Source: an uncultured bacterium (GTDB taxonomy: Bacteria > Cyanobacteriota > Vampirovibrionia > Gastranaerophilales > Gastranaerophilaceae). Taken from it: 33,070 nucleotides of DNA. The notes under the pieces were generated by a model. The model did no database searches. It saw only the letters and a list, made by a program, of their open reading frames with translations, and was not told where the DNA came from. The stretch spans positions 1-33,070 of the forward strand of contig CACYVN010000015.1 in assembly GCA_902777855.1 (NCBI GenBank), read 5' to 3'. Position 1 is the stretch's first letter. Each line of letters opens with the position of its first letter. Below are positions 9,650 through 17,389 of the stretch, piece by piece. A program made the position numbers and the translations under genes.

Positions 9650-9880
9650 ATGGTTGCTATAATTGGAATAAAACTTGAAAATCGGGCTTCTGAGGCTCTC
9701 AAATTACAGAAAATATTAACTCTTTACGGATGTGAAATACAGACACGTATCGGATTGCACCCCATCGGGGATTATAAATGTAATAATTACGGAATAATTC
9801 TTATTGAAGTTGTTGCAAAGGTCAACGAAATTTATGATGTTTTGGCAAAATATTGGCAAATTCAGATGATGAAATTTTAA
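9650..9880 (+). CDS. TM1266-like iron-only hydrogenase system regulator (small ACT-like protein)
   Basis: This 76-residue protein starting MVAIIGIKLENRASEALKLQ looks like the TM1266 / 'iron-only hydrogenase system regulator' family. The shared features are an N-terminal strand with an IGI(I/K)xENR motif, a central RxGLH/P turn, a GIILIEV strand where the family has GVSIISLIV, and a length near 80. The family has a ferredoxin-like (ACT/NikR-type) fold and is often found with [FeFe] hydrogenase maturation genes. Its biochemical role is poorly established. No hydrogenase genes are visible here. I chose the ATG at 9650; an upstream TTG at 9626 is possible but would add eight residues unlike the family. 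There is no clear Shine-Dalgarno sequence. Confidence 0.6.
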   Translation: MVAIIGIKLENRASEALKLQKILTLYGCEIQTRIGLHPIGDYKCNNYGIILIEVVAKVNEIYDVLAKYWQIQMMKF

Positions 9881-9953
9881 AATATGTAAAAAAATTTATT
9901 TACAATCGGGCAAATTTTGGCTTTATGTGATTTCATATTAAAAAGGCGAAATT

Positions 9954-11444
9954 ATGATTAGTCCGATTTCGATTGGAAATGTAAAAACAAGTATTTTTTA
10001 TATAAACGATTATCATGGCAAATCTATAAATATGGAGCGCACAATGAGTGCTTCAAAAACTTTTGATTTTAGCAATAAAGATAAAAAAGATACTGATATT
10101 TTGAAATTATCCTCGGGCGATATCATGGTAGGAGAGGATGCAACAATAAACAGGGCTGCTGTCTTGTTTCAAAATTTTATCGGGATAAAGGCAAGTGCGG
10201 TTGGTAACCATGAACACGACATGCAAAATAATCCGGACAAGGTTTTGCAATATGTAAAATTTAATATGCTTTCAAATAATGTGAAAGTTAATCCACGTAA
10301 TCCTTGGAGTAAAATTTTGAAATCTTCTGTTGTGGAGGAAGTTAATGGTAACAAGTATGGAATAATCGGTTCTACCCCCGTTGATTTGTTTACAAGAACA
10401 AAATGCGGGGCATTGCATAGAGATTTTACTGTTGATAATGCAGAACAAACAGTAAAAGATATTCAATTTGAAATTGATAAATTGAAAGCTATGGGAGTGA
10501 ATAAAATTATACTATTGTCACATCTTGGTAATACTTTTGAAAAAGTAATTGCAACACAAACATCTGGATTGGATGTCATTTTGGGCGGACATTCTCATGA
10601 GCTCATAAAAGATGTAAAAGAGGGAGAAAATCTTTTATACAATAAAGATGGAGAGCCTGTTATTATTACCCAGGCGGGTAAAGATGGTAAAAATTTTGGA
10701 ATTTTGAATCTTGAATTTGATAAAAACGGAGTAATCAAAAAAGTTCAAAATAATATAGGATATACGAAAGATTTTCACCGAAATATGCCTTTAGAATATA
10801 TTTTCAATAAACTTTTTAAAAATAATAAGGTTTATGGTGAAATTAAATCTGCACCTCCTGAACCAAAAGATCTTTTAATTACTCCAAATCCACATGGATA
10901 TTTTATCGCAGATTGTATGCGTCAAGATTTGGATTGTGATATTGCACTTATTCAGTCCGCAAATATGAGAGGATATTTTGAAAAGGGTGAAGTTGATGAC
11001 AGAATTTTGAACGATATTCTGCCGTTCAAAAACGAATTATACAAAATGAGATACAGCGAAAAAGATATAGTTGATGCTTTTAAATTTGCCTGCGAAAGCT
11101 CTTACAGTTCTCATTCGCATAAACCCGGGATGTTTTATGCATCAGGTTTGAAATATACACTTAACGATAAAGGTAAACTGTTATCTCTGACTTTTGTTGA
11201 TAAAAACGGAAAAGAAAACAAGATAGATGTGAATAACCCAAGATATGACAAATTCTACACCACTGTAATAAATGACTATTGCGCACAAGGAAACGACAAG
11301 TTTAAAATGCTTGATAAACCTCAGCAGATTATAGAAAAAACAGGCATAGATTCCGCCATAAGCGTTGCAAATATACTTAAAATCACAAAAGAACCCGTAC
11401 AAATCGTTGATGACGGAAGAATTACAATTATCCACGAAAAATAA
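9954..11444 (+). CDS. 5'-nucleotidase / UshA-like metallophosphoesterase, no signal peptide
   Basis: This is a 496-residue two-domain protein. The N-terminal calcineurin-like metallophosphoesterase domain shows the metal-binding motifs in order: NDYHG (Asp19, His21), SGD (Asp56), GNHEHD (84-89), LLSHLG and GGHSHE. The C-terminal part resembles the 5'-nucleotidase C domain, with ALIQSANMRGYFEKG where the family has ALxNxGGIR and FYASGLKYTL where it has (V)SGLRF. This family hydrolyses nucleotides, UDP-sugars or cyclic nucleotides and is usually exported. Here the N-terminus (MISPISIGNVKTS) has no signal peptide, so it is probably cytosolic. Substrate cannot be told from sequence. A purine-rich stretch (aaaaaggcg) precedes the ATG. 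Confidence 0.8.
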   Translation: MISPISIGNVKTSIFYINDYHGKSINMERTMSASKTFDFSNKDKKDTDILKLSSGDIMVGEDATINRAAVLFQNFIGIKASAVGNHEHDMQNNPDKVLQYVKFNMLSNNVKVNPRNPWSKILKSSVVEEVNGNKYGIIGSTPVDLFTRTKCGALHRDFTVDNAEQTVKDIQFEIDKLKAMGVNKIILLSHLGNTFEKVIATQTSGLDVILGGHSHELIKDVKEGENLLYNKDGEPVIITQAGKDGKNFGILNLEFDKNGVIKKVQNNIGYTKDFHRNMPLEYIFNKLFKNNKVYGEIKSAPPEPKDLLITPNPHGYFIADCMRQDLDCDIALIQSANMRGYFEKGEVDDRILNDILPFKNELYKMRYSEKDIVDAFKFACESSYSSHSHKPGMFYASGLKYTLNDKGKLLSLTFVDKNGKENKIDVNNPRYDKFYTTVINDYCAQGNDKFKMLDKPQQIIEKTGIDSAISVANILKITKEPVQIVDDGRITIIHEK

Positions 11445-11541
11445 ATTTCATGTAGATTTGTAAAATATTTTAGAAAATTGCTAAAGTTTTATTAAAATCA
11501 AGACGATTAGATTAATTGTTAGAAGATTAGTAAATTTATGC

Positions 11542-11547
11542 TAAAAT
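11542..11547 (+). promoter_or_regulatory. Extended -10 promoter for the GGDEF gene
   Basis: TAAAAT is preceded by TG one base upstream (TGCTAAAAT). A weak -35 (ttagaa, 11519-11524) lies at 17-bp spacing. A clear Shine-Dalgarno sequence (aagaggag) sits between this -10 and the ATG at 11566. Confidence 0.5.
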
Positions 11548-11565
11548 AGAAATAAGAGGAGCGTT

Positions 11566-12219
11566 ATGGTTGAAGATTTGGAACAAGATTCGTTTAATAT
11601 CCCCGATGATTTATTAGACAGTATTCAACATAATATTGAAAATATTATACGGACTTTTGACGTTCCTGAAGAAAATAAAATGGAAGTTATAAAGCAGATT
11701 AATTATATGTATTCAAGAACTAAATACCTGTCTTTGACTGACGAACTGACAGAACTTCCAAACAGAAGATGTTTTGAAAACGAGTTTAACAAAGAATTTT
11801 TAAGAGCAAAAAGGTATAAAAATAATTTGACTCTTGTAATGTTTGATATTGACCATTTTAAACAGGTAAATGATACATATGGGCATCAGTGTGGTGATTA
11901 TATTTTAAAACAGGTTTCAAATGCAGCCTTACAGACATTTCGCCAGACAGATACAGTTTATCGTGTTGGAGGCGAGGAATTTATGGTTATCCTTACCGAA
12001 ACTGATATTGAACAGTGTATTATACCACTTGAAAGATTTCGCAAGACAATAGAAACATTGTTTTTGGTTTTTAACAATCAAAATATAAATATTACGGTAA
12101 GTATAGGTGCATGCCAGTATACACCTGATATTCAGACAAAAGAACAACTTATAGAAAAAACAGACAGTGCACTCTATAAGGCAAAGAAATCGGGAAGAAA
12201 TAAAACAGTTCTTTTTTAG
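11566..12219 (+). CDS. Diguanylate cyclase (GGDEF domain)
   Basis: This 217-residue cytosolic protein has a short helical N-terminus (about 1-55) and a complete GGDEF domain, starting at LTDELTELPNRR. The signature is GGEEF at 135-139. An RxxD inhibitory site (RQTD, 126-129) sits exactly five residues upstream, so product feedback inhibition is expected. Metal-binding Asp residues lie in FDIDHFKQVND (94-103). It should make cyclic di-GMP from two GTP. No sensor domain or membrane segment is present, so input may come through the N-terminal helices. A strong Shine-Dalgarno sequence (aggag) fixes the start. The stop overlaps that of the convergent gene at 12216. Confidence 0.93.
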   Translation: MVEDLEQDSFNIPDDLLDSIQHNIENIIRTFDVPEENKMEVIKQINYMYSRTKYLSLTDELTELPNRRCFENEFNKEFLRAKRYKNNLTLVMFDIDHFKQVNDTYGHQCGDYILKQVSNAALQTFRQTDTVYRVGGEEFMVILTETDIEQCIIPLERFRKTIETLFLVFNNQNINITVSIGACQYTPDIQTKEQLIEKTDSALYKAKKSGRNKTVLF

Positions 12220-13433
12220 TATTTGCCTGTAATTTTTAAAATACTTTGATACCTAAGCCAACCCAACACAACATGCTGAACATTGTCAATTCTTATGATG
12301 CTCGCATTTGGAGTAACTCCCGGTTTTACCCAGTTGGCTGAATTAGGCAATCCGCCGGCATGAATACCAGTTTTAACCTGTACTCTTGCAAGAAAATAAT
12401 TCCCGATAGACAAAGCTTTATTAATAATCATTTTTAACTGCTCATTTTCGGTGCAGTAATAAATATATGCAAGTCCTTCCATAACCGTGCCTAAACTGCA
12501 TGGGCGAATATTATCTATAAACCCTCCATAATAACTGTTTTTAGGGTTAGTAATCTGATTGCTCAGCACAGGGATTGCCATTTGTTCGGCATAAGCACGC
12601 ATTTCATCTGCATCTGCAGGATCTTTGACAAGTAATTTGTAAAGCAGATTTTTTATAACCATTACAGACCAATGATCAAACGGAATTTCCAAATCCATAT
12701 GTTTTCTTGTGTGAACGATGTTCATGATAATTTTCATTATCGCATCAAGCCATTTTTGCTGAGGGTCTATTTCGTATAAACAGAACAGACCTGCAGCAGC
12801 TTCTCCCGGGTAAAATATGGCTTCAGCTTCTTTATCAATCTCATTTGTTTCAAGATTATAGTATGCCCAGACATTACCGTCTTCATCTGTCATAGAAAGT
12901 ATAAATTCTCCTAAACCTCTCAGAATCGGAAGATCAATTTCTTTTTCTTCATAAAGGTTGCACAATGCACATAAGCCTACACCGGCAGCGCCTGATTTTG
13001 CAATATGAAACTTAATTCCTTCTTCTTCCGGCAATGAAACTACGACATATCTCGTATCATCAAGACTTCTCACATACCTGTCAATAAAGTATTTTGAAGC
13101 AAGCAATCTGTTATCTTTAAATTTTGTTTCAAGCCCGACTTTCTCGTATTCATACATTGCATAAAGGGTTCCTGCGTGGCGTAATGAATTATAAACATCA
13201 TTTTTATATGTTATTTCAGGGTCAACATTGTGCCTGTACTGAAATCTGCCGTCAGGATGAATATTCCGGTTTATGTAATTCATAGATAGTGCTATTTCGT
13301 CAAAATATGGTAATTCCCAGGTATGTTCGTGCGTATTCTTTCGGGCATCTTTCCATAAGTAAGATACAAATGCCCCGACAAGTATCAGAAATATCGTTGG
13401 AATATATGTAGTTGGCGATGATAAATCAAACAT
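12216..13433 (-). CDS. Membrane-anchored alpha/alpha-toroid protein, function unknown
   Basis: Start chosen at the ATG at 13433 (MFDLSSPTTYIP), because TATAAT ends exactly 6 bases before it. The longer frame from 13475 would read through that promoter. The protein has about 405 residues. A single N-terminal membrane segment (about residues 9-28) is followed by a soluble helical domain with repeated hairpins and motifs such as GAAGVGLCALCNLYE, FYPGEAAAGLFCLYE and NVQHVVLGWLRYQ. These recall the six-hairpin / terpenoid-cyclase-like toroids used by many sugar-acting enzymes and epimerases. I do not recognise a specific family. It might act on a cell-surface polysaccharide; that is inference only. 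Confidence 0.75.
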   Translation of the reverse strand: MFDLSSPTTYIPTIFLILVGAFVSYLWKDARKNTHEHTWELPYFDEIALSMNYINRNIHPDGRFQYRHNVDPEITYKNDVYNSLRHAGTLYAMYEYEKVGLETKFKDNRLLASKYFIDRYVRSLDDTRYVVVSLPEEEGIKFHIAKSGAAGVGLCALCNLYEEKEIDLPILRGLGEFILSMTDEDGNVWAYYNLETNEIDKEAEAIFYPGEAAAGLFCLYEIDPQQKWLDAIMKIIMNIVHTRKHMDLEIPFDHWSVMVIKNLLYKLLVKDPADADEMRAYAEQMAIPVLSNQITNPKNSYYGGFIDNIRPCSLGTVMEGLAYIYYCTENEQLKMIINKALSIGNYFLARVQVKTGIHAGGLPNSANWVKPGVTPNASIIRIDNVQHVVLGWLRYQSILKITGKY

Positions 13434-13439
13434 AAGACA

Positions 13440-13448
13440 ATTATACCA
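13440..13448 (-). promoter_or_regulatory. Extended -10 promoter implying a leaderless mRNA
   Basis: On the minus strand TGGTATAAT is followed by six bases (TGTCTT) and then ATG at 13433. Transcription starts about 7 bases after a -10, so the first transcribed base would be the A of the start codon. There is no Shine-Dalgarno sequence. Confidence 0.65.
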
Positions 13449-13590
13449 GACTAATCCAAAATAATAATAAAGCATTTGTATGATTTTTTGAATTTTATAA
13501 ATAAATGTAACAAAATTTTTAATATATGCAATTTACAAATAAAAAAATACTTTATATAAATGTAAGTAGTGTGAAAGGTTTTGTGTATTC

Positions 13591-14217
13591 ATGATTGATT
13601 TTTCAACGGTATTATTCTTTTTAAGAAACAGCAATCGTGCTCAGAATGGTGAGGGCGGGCGTGGTTTTGTTGCAATCGGTCAGGGTGCAAAAGTTGTTAA
13701 ACAAATCTGTGAATACGATAATATCTTTGGAAAAGGTGCAAAAAGTGCGGTAAATGCTTTTAAAACAGTTGCACAAAATGATAAAGTATTTAACGGGATT
13801 TCAAAAGGTGTAAAATTTGCAAGTGAAAATGTTAACCCTTTAATTGTTGTATCAAGTGGTATTAATGTCTTAACATCGGAAGATAAACAGTCAACAATAA
13901 TTGCAGAGGCAGGTAATCTTGCGGCAATGTTTGCAATGGAAGGCTGGATGAAGAAAAATCTTGATAAAGTTCTGCAAAACTTACCGATTAGTAAAAAATG
14001 GATGCCGATAGTCAGGGGTATTGCTTTTGTAATTGGTTCTATAGGGGCATCAACAATAGGTTATAAAGTTGCTAAAACTTTTGCATCAAAACTTAAAGTT
14101 GTAAATGAAAAAGCTGAAATTGAAGAAAAACAACAGCACGAGAAAATTTTAAATGTTTTCCAAAATCAAAATAATACAGGGAATTTTTCCGCAAGGAGTC
14201 TTGCTTATAGTGCATAA
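13591..14217 (+). CDS. Hypothetical protein with one or two C-terminal hydrophobic helices
   Basis: This 208-residue protein, starting MIDFSTVLFFLRNSN, is not a family I recognise. It is Gly/Ala/Lys-rich. A hydrophobic region around residues 133-160 (MPIVRGIAFVIGSIGASTIG) could be a membrane segment, followed by a charged helical tail (EKAEIEEKQQHEK). There is no signal peptide. A purine-rich gaaagg lies 12-13 bases before the ATG, which is rather far. It is divergent from the toroid gene and upstream of dapF, which has its own promoter. Confidence 0.65.
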   Translation: MIDFSTVLFFLRNSNRAQNGEGGRGFVAIGQGAKVVKQICEYDNIFGKGAKSAVNAFKTVAQNDKVFNGISKGVKFASENVNPLIVVSSGINVLTSEDKQSTIIAEAGNLAAMFAMEGWMKKNLDKVLQNLPISKKWMPIVRGIAFVIGSIGASTIGYKVAKTFASKLKVVNEKAEIEEKQQHEKILNVFQNQNNTGNFSARSLAYSA

Positions 14218-14228
14218 AAAGGAGTTTA

Positions 14229-14237
14229 TGTTATAAT
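14229..14237 (+). promoter_or_regulatory. Extended -10 promoter for dapF
   Basis: TGTTATAAT (TATAAT at 14232-14237) is followed by a short leader with Shine-Dalgarno aagagg (14248-14253) and the ATG at 14260. Unlike several other genes here, this one is leadered. Confidence 0.6.
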
Positions 14238-14259
14238 TTACACTATCAAGAGGTAAATT

Positions 14260-15084
14260 ATGACTGAAATTAAGATAACTAAAATGCACGGATGCGGTAA
14301 TGATTTTGTTTTTATGGATTATGAAGAATTTATAAAAACGGGGATGACACTTGAAGAATTGTCAAAACGACTCTGTGACAGACATTTTGGAATTGGTGCA
14401 GACGGACTTATTATTCCTGTTCCTTATGATGGTGATGACGCGGATATTGAATGGCGTTATTACAATTCAGACGGCACAACTGCCCAGATGTGCGGAAACG
14501 GAATGAGATGTTTTGCAAAATATGTCTATGATAAGGGTTTAGTTAATAAAAAATCTTTTGCGGTTAAAACACTTGCAGGAATTAAAAAACCTGAAATTCT
14601 TGATAACGGTCTGATTAAAGTCAATATGGGCAAACCTATTTTACAAGATGGTAAAATTCCGTTCAAAGGTGAACGACAAATCGAAGATTTCAAAATTACT
14701 CCTGTATCAATGGGAAATCCGCACTGCGTTATATTTACTGATAATTCTCCTCTTGATATGGCGAAAAAATACGGTCCAGAACTTGAAAAGCACCCATATT
14801 TCCCGCAAAAAACCAATGTGGAATTTGTAAGAGTGATTTCAAAGAAAGAAATTGAAATGGCGGTTTTTGAAAGAGGTTGCGGAATAACTTTAGCCTGCGG
14901 AACCGGTGCGTGTGCAAGCGTTGTTGCAAGTGTTTTAAATAACTTAACAGAAAACAATGTTAAAGTGAATTTGCCCGGAGGGGTTGTAAATATTGAATGG
15001 CAGGGGGCAAAAGATAATACTGATTACGATATATTCTTAATCGGACCAGCAGATTATATATTCAGGGCAGATTTCATGTTGTAA
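14260..15084 (+). CDS. dapF: Diaminopimelate epimerase
   Basis: A 274-residue, full-length DapF. It interconverts LL- and meso-diaminopimelate in lysine and peptidoglycan synthesis, in the cytosol. The N-terminal MHGCGNDF motif is intact. The two catalytic cysteines are Cys78 in the MCGNGMRC motif and Cys213 in the LACGTGACAS motif. Conserved FGIGADGL (43-50), GNPHCV and ERGCG are all present. Shine-Dalgarno aagagg precedes the ATG. It implies a meso-DAP-type cell wall. The ribosomal S6 operon follows about 65 bases downstream. Confidence 0.97.
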   Translation: MTEIKITKMHGCGNDFVFMDYEEFIKTGMTLEELSKRLCDRHFGIGADGLIIPVPYDGDDADIEWRYYNSDGTTAQMCGNGMRCFAKYVYDKGLVNKKSFAVKTLAGIKKPEILDNGLIKVNMGKPILQDGKIPFKGERQIEDFKITPVSMGNPHCVIFTDNSPLDMAKKYGPELEKHPYFPQKTNVEFVRVISKKEIEMAVFERGCGITLACGTGACASVVASVLNNLTENNVKVNLPGGVVNIEWQGAKDNTDYDIFLIGPADYIFRADFML

Positions 15085-15149
15085 TTAAATTTTTTTTCAT
15101 GATAAGATTGACACATACACAATATAAATAGTAAAAGGAGAAATGTAAA

Positions 15150-15449
15150 ATGAGAAAATACGAATTAATGAGCGTATTCAAGCCAAATCTTGATGCCGAA
15201 GAAGTTGATAAAATTATTGAAAAAATCAATTCTATAATCACCGATTTTGGCGGAAACGTTGAATCTGTAGATAAAGCAGGCAGAAAAAAATTAGCTTACG
15301 ATATTCAGAACTTCAGAGACGGATATTTTGCAACAACAATTTTATCTTTGCCGGCTGATAAAGTAGCAGAATTTAAAAGACAATTAAGATTGAATGACAA
15401 TATCTTAAGAACTATGTTTATGGAAGTTTCAGAAAAGGCTTCTGTTTAA
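15150..15449 (+). CDS. rpsF: 30S ribosomal protein S6
   Basis: 99 residues, of usual length, beginning MRKYELMSVFKPNLDAEEV with the S6 ferredoxin-like fold pattern and the conserved GRKKLAYDIQ and RDGYFA segments. S6 binds S18 on the platform of the small ribosomal subunit. A strong Shine-Dalgarno sequence (aaaaggag) lies 7-8 bases upstream. It is the first gene of the classical rpsF-ssb-rpsR operon, with ssb starting 21 bases after the stop. Confidence 0.97.
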   Translation: MRKYELMSVFKPNLDAEEVDKIIEKINSIITDFGGNVESVDKAGRKKLAYDIQNFRDGYFATTILSLPADKVAEFKRQLRLNDNILRTMFMEVSEKASV

Positions 15450-15470
15450 TAAGTAATAAAGGAAGTATTT

Positions 15471-15884
15471 ATGACTTTAGCAAAAGCAGCCGTAACAGGC
15501 ATAGTATACAGAGAACCAAAAACAGGGTACACTCAGAACAACATCGCAGTATCATCATTTGTTATGAATGTTGGTGAAGGTGGTGAAGAAACTCTTGTAA
15601 GAGTAATTTCAAAAAGACAAGCTCTTTCTGATGTTATTGAAACACTGTCTAAGAACCAAAAAGTTTTGGTTGGTGGCAGACTCCAGACAGGAGTAAGCAA
15701 ACTTGATGACGGAACAGAGAAAAAAGTTTTTGAAATTGAAGCATCTTCAATTGAGCTTATGGGCGGAAGTTCATCAGGTTCAGAGGTTCATGAGGAAGGT
15801 GATATCCTGAGTTTCGGCGAGATGGATTCATCAGGGGCTTCGGAAACTGAAGTTTTGATGGATGACGGTGAAATTCCGTTTTAA
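15471..15884 (+). CDS. ssb: Single-stranded DNA-binding protein
   Basis: A 137-residue protein with an N-terminal OB fold (residues about 1-105: AAVTGIVYREP, RVISKRQALSDVIETL, KVLVGGRLQTG). A short acidic linker leads to the partner-binding C-terminal tip DDGEIPF, which recruits replication and repair proteins. Its position between rpsF and rpsR matches the conserved operon of many bacteria. Shine-Dalgarno aagga lies before the ATG. The OB region is divergent from the E. coli type but the tip is diagnostic. Confidence 0.93.
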   Translation: MTLAKAAVTGIVYREPKTGYTQNNIAVSSFVMNVGEGGEETLVRVISKRQALSDVIETLSKNQKVLVGGRLQTGVSKLDDGTEKKVFEIEASSIELMGGSSSGSEVHEEGDILSFGEMDSSGASETEVLMDDGEIPF

Positions 15885-15956
15885 GTGCGTAAACTCTTAA
15901 AACAAAAGTTTTAATAAAAAGTAGTACAAGGTAAGGCTAGAAAGGCAAATAAAAAC

Positions 15957-16184
15957 ATGGCAAAAGTTGAAGATAAGAAAAAGCACAAAAATTGTTCATT
16001 ATGTGCTGACAAAATCGAATCAATCGATTACAAAGATGCTTCAAAATTAAGAAGATACTTAACTGAAGCAGGAAAAATTATTCCAAGACGTATCACAGGC
16101 AACTGTGCAAAACACCAGAGAATGATTGCAAAGGCTATCAAACAAGCAAGAGAAGCTGCAATCATCAGTTATGTTTTCGATTAA
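15957..16184 (+). CDS. rpsR: 30S ribosomal protein S18 (zinc-binding form)
   Basis: 75 residues with the S18 signature YKDASKLRRYLTEAGKIIPRR and TGNCAKHQRMIAKAIKQARE. The pairs CSLC near the N-terminus and CAKH (TGNCAKHQR) make a likely four-ligand zinc site, the 'C+' version of S18. It is the last gene of the rpsF-ssb-rpsR operon and is followed directly by a strong terminator. Confidence 0.97.
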   Translation: MAKVEDKKKHKNCSLCADKIESIDYKDASKLRRYLTEAGKIIPRRITGNCAKHQRMIAKAIKQAREAAIISYVFD

Positions 16185-16197
16185 TCTTGATTTTAAT

Positions 16198-16242
16198 TAA
16201 AAGAAAATCCCTCATTCAGTTTGAATGAGGGATTTTCTTTTA
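16198..16242. terminator. Strong bidirectional terminator
   Basis: A perfect 20-bp inverted repeat: left arm 16198-16217 (taaaagaaaatccctcattc), right arm 16223-16242, loop agttt. A-rich and T-rich ends flank a GC core on both strands. It sits between the convergent rpsR (plus) and M48-like (minus) genes and can serve both. Confidence 0.92.
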
Positions 16243-16257
16243 ATGTAATAAAATTTA

Positions 16258-17064
16258 TTACTGCGGAGCATTTAACAAGCCATAAACTGCATCCCAGCCG
16301 CTGATTCCGCCTCTTAATTTGAATTTTGCAATTTTATCAGCAGTTGTTTTCTTAGCTTTTTTGTATGTTTTGTCGTATGACTTTTGAAGTTTTTTGTTTT
16401 CTTTTCTTGCTTCTTCATTGCTTTGAGCATAAGTTAAGAAATTTCTGTATTCGTTGCAACCATAACCGACTTTCAACTTTTCAGGATAAACATAAGAAAT
16501 ATAATCGTAGATATTAAGAGCTTTTTCAGCGTTTGCAGGACGACCTACGATTGTATCCCAATATGTTCCTGTTTGTTTTGTATAAACAACGATTGCAGCA
16601 AGCGGATTGTATCCTGCACTAACCATCAAATTAACCGCAACCAAATCTGCTTCTTTGTCTTCTTTTGTTGTCTGGTAGTTAGATGCAAAAGTCTGAACGG
16701 TTGCAGATGTTGTTATGTTTGTATCTGTTGTAGACTGAAGTAAATTAATTACTTTACTTTTTGAAGCGTGACCAAAAATTATGTGACCAAGTTCTCCTGC
16801 TACAACGGCTGCTGTTTCATTGTCGTTGCCGGCAAAAGCGAGTTCCGCACTTGATACGTTTACAACTTTTGTTGTTACAAATTCAGAATTGTTTGGAATG
16901 TTTGAAACAACCATGAATTTTACATTCGTTGCAGGGATACCGCTTTTTGTAAGCAGTTTTTCACCGATTTCCTGAATTTTGTTCGCAGGATTGTAAGTTG
17001 TTGCTGCAGAGCATGGAATAGCAACTGCTATTGCAACAAAAAGACTTAATAAAACCTTTTTCAT
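16258..17064 (-). CDS. Secreted M48-like peptidase homologue with altered zinc site
   Basis: A 268-residue protein with a Sec signal peptide (MKKVLLSLFVAIAVAIPCSAA, cleavage near residue 20-21). The core looks like an M48 (Oma1/BepA-type) metallopeptidase: an AVVAxELGHIIFGH helix and, about 45 residues later, the EADLVAVNLMVSAGYNPLA segment that supplies the third ligand (Glu138). The first residue of the HExxH motif is Gly90 (GELGH). The codon is gga and needs two or more changes to become His, so a single sequencing error is unlikely. Glu91 and His94 remain. The Lys-rich C-terminal region (about 215-245) looks helical. It is probably periplasmic and non-proteolytic or of altered activity. 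The neighbouring M16 relative has also lost its active site. Confidence 0.75.
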   Translation of the reverse strand: MKKVLLSLFVAIAVAIPCSAATTYNPANKIQEIGEKLLTKSGIPATNVKFMVVSNIPNNSEFVTTKVVNVSSAELAFAGNDNETAAVVAGELGHIIFGHASKSKVINLLQSTTDTNITTSATVQTFASNYQTTKEDKEADLVAVNLMVSAGYNPLAAIVVYTKQTGTYWDTIVGRPANAEKALNIYDYISYVYPEKLKVGYGCNEYRNFLTYAQSNEEARKENKKLQKSYDKTYKKAKKTTADKIAKFKLRGGISGWDAVYGLLNAPQ

Positions 17065-17148
17065 AAAACTTTCTCCTTAAATAATATCCGTATTTATTCA
17101 ATACACAAAAATATTTTAGCCCAAATAAAATATTTGTAAAAGGAAATA

Positions 17149-17295
17149 TTAATCAATCATATACAATTTTTCTAAATTTTCAATAATTTCAGCCATTGAA
17201 GATTCTATACGTTCCTGTTGAACTTTGTCATTGTATTTTACAACAATACTCGGATCAAATTCTTCGTTTGACATCAACATTTCATTAGCACACAT
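17149..17295 (-). CDS. Small ORF, 48 residues, unknown
   Basis: This minus-strand frame starts MCANEMLMSNEEFDPSIVVK and ends ENLEKLYMID. It is acidic and helical with no membrane segment, and fills an otherwise empty 325-base gap between the M16-like and M48-like genes. A weak Shine-Dalgarno sequence (caggt) lies 4-5 bases before the ATG; alternative starts are at codons 6 and 8. The codon content looks protein-like, but nothing identifies a function. Confidence 0.45.
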   Translation of the reverse strand: MCANEMLMSNEEFDPSIVVKYNDKVQQERIESSMAEIIENLEKLYMID

Positions 17296-17389
17296 TTTAA
17301 ACCTGCTTTCTTTACTTCTGTACTAATTTCAAGAATCCTAAATTTTTAGAATTGATTAATTTTAAAATAAAGTTTACAAAACTAAATAT

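Noticed and set aside
15108-15131. TTGACA...TATAAAT as a promoter for rpsF
   Set aside because: The spacer between the two hexamers is only about 9 bases, far from the required 16-18.
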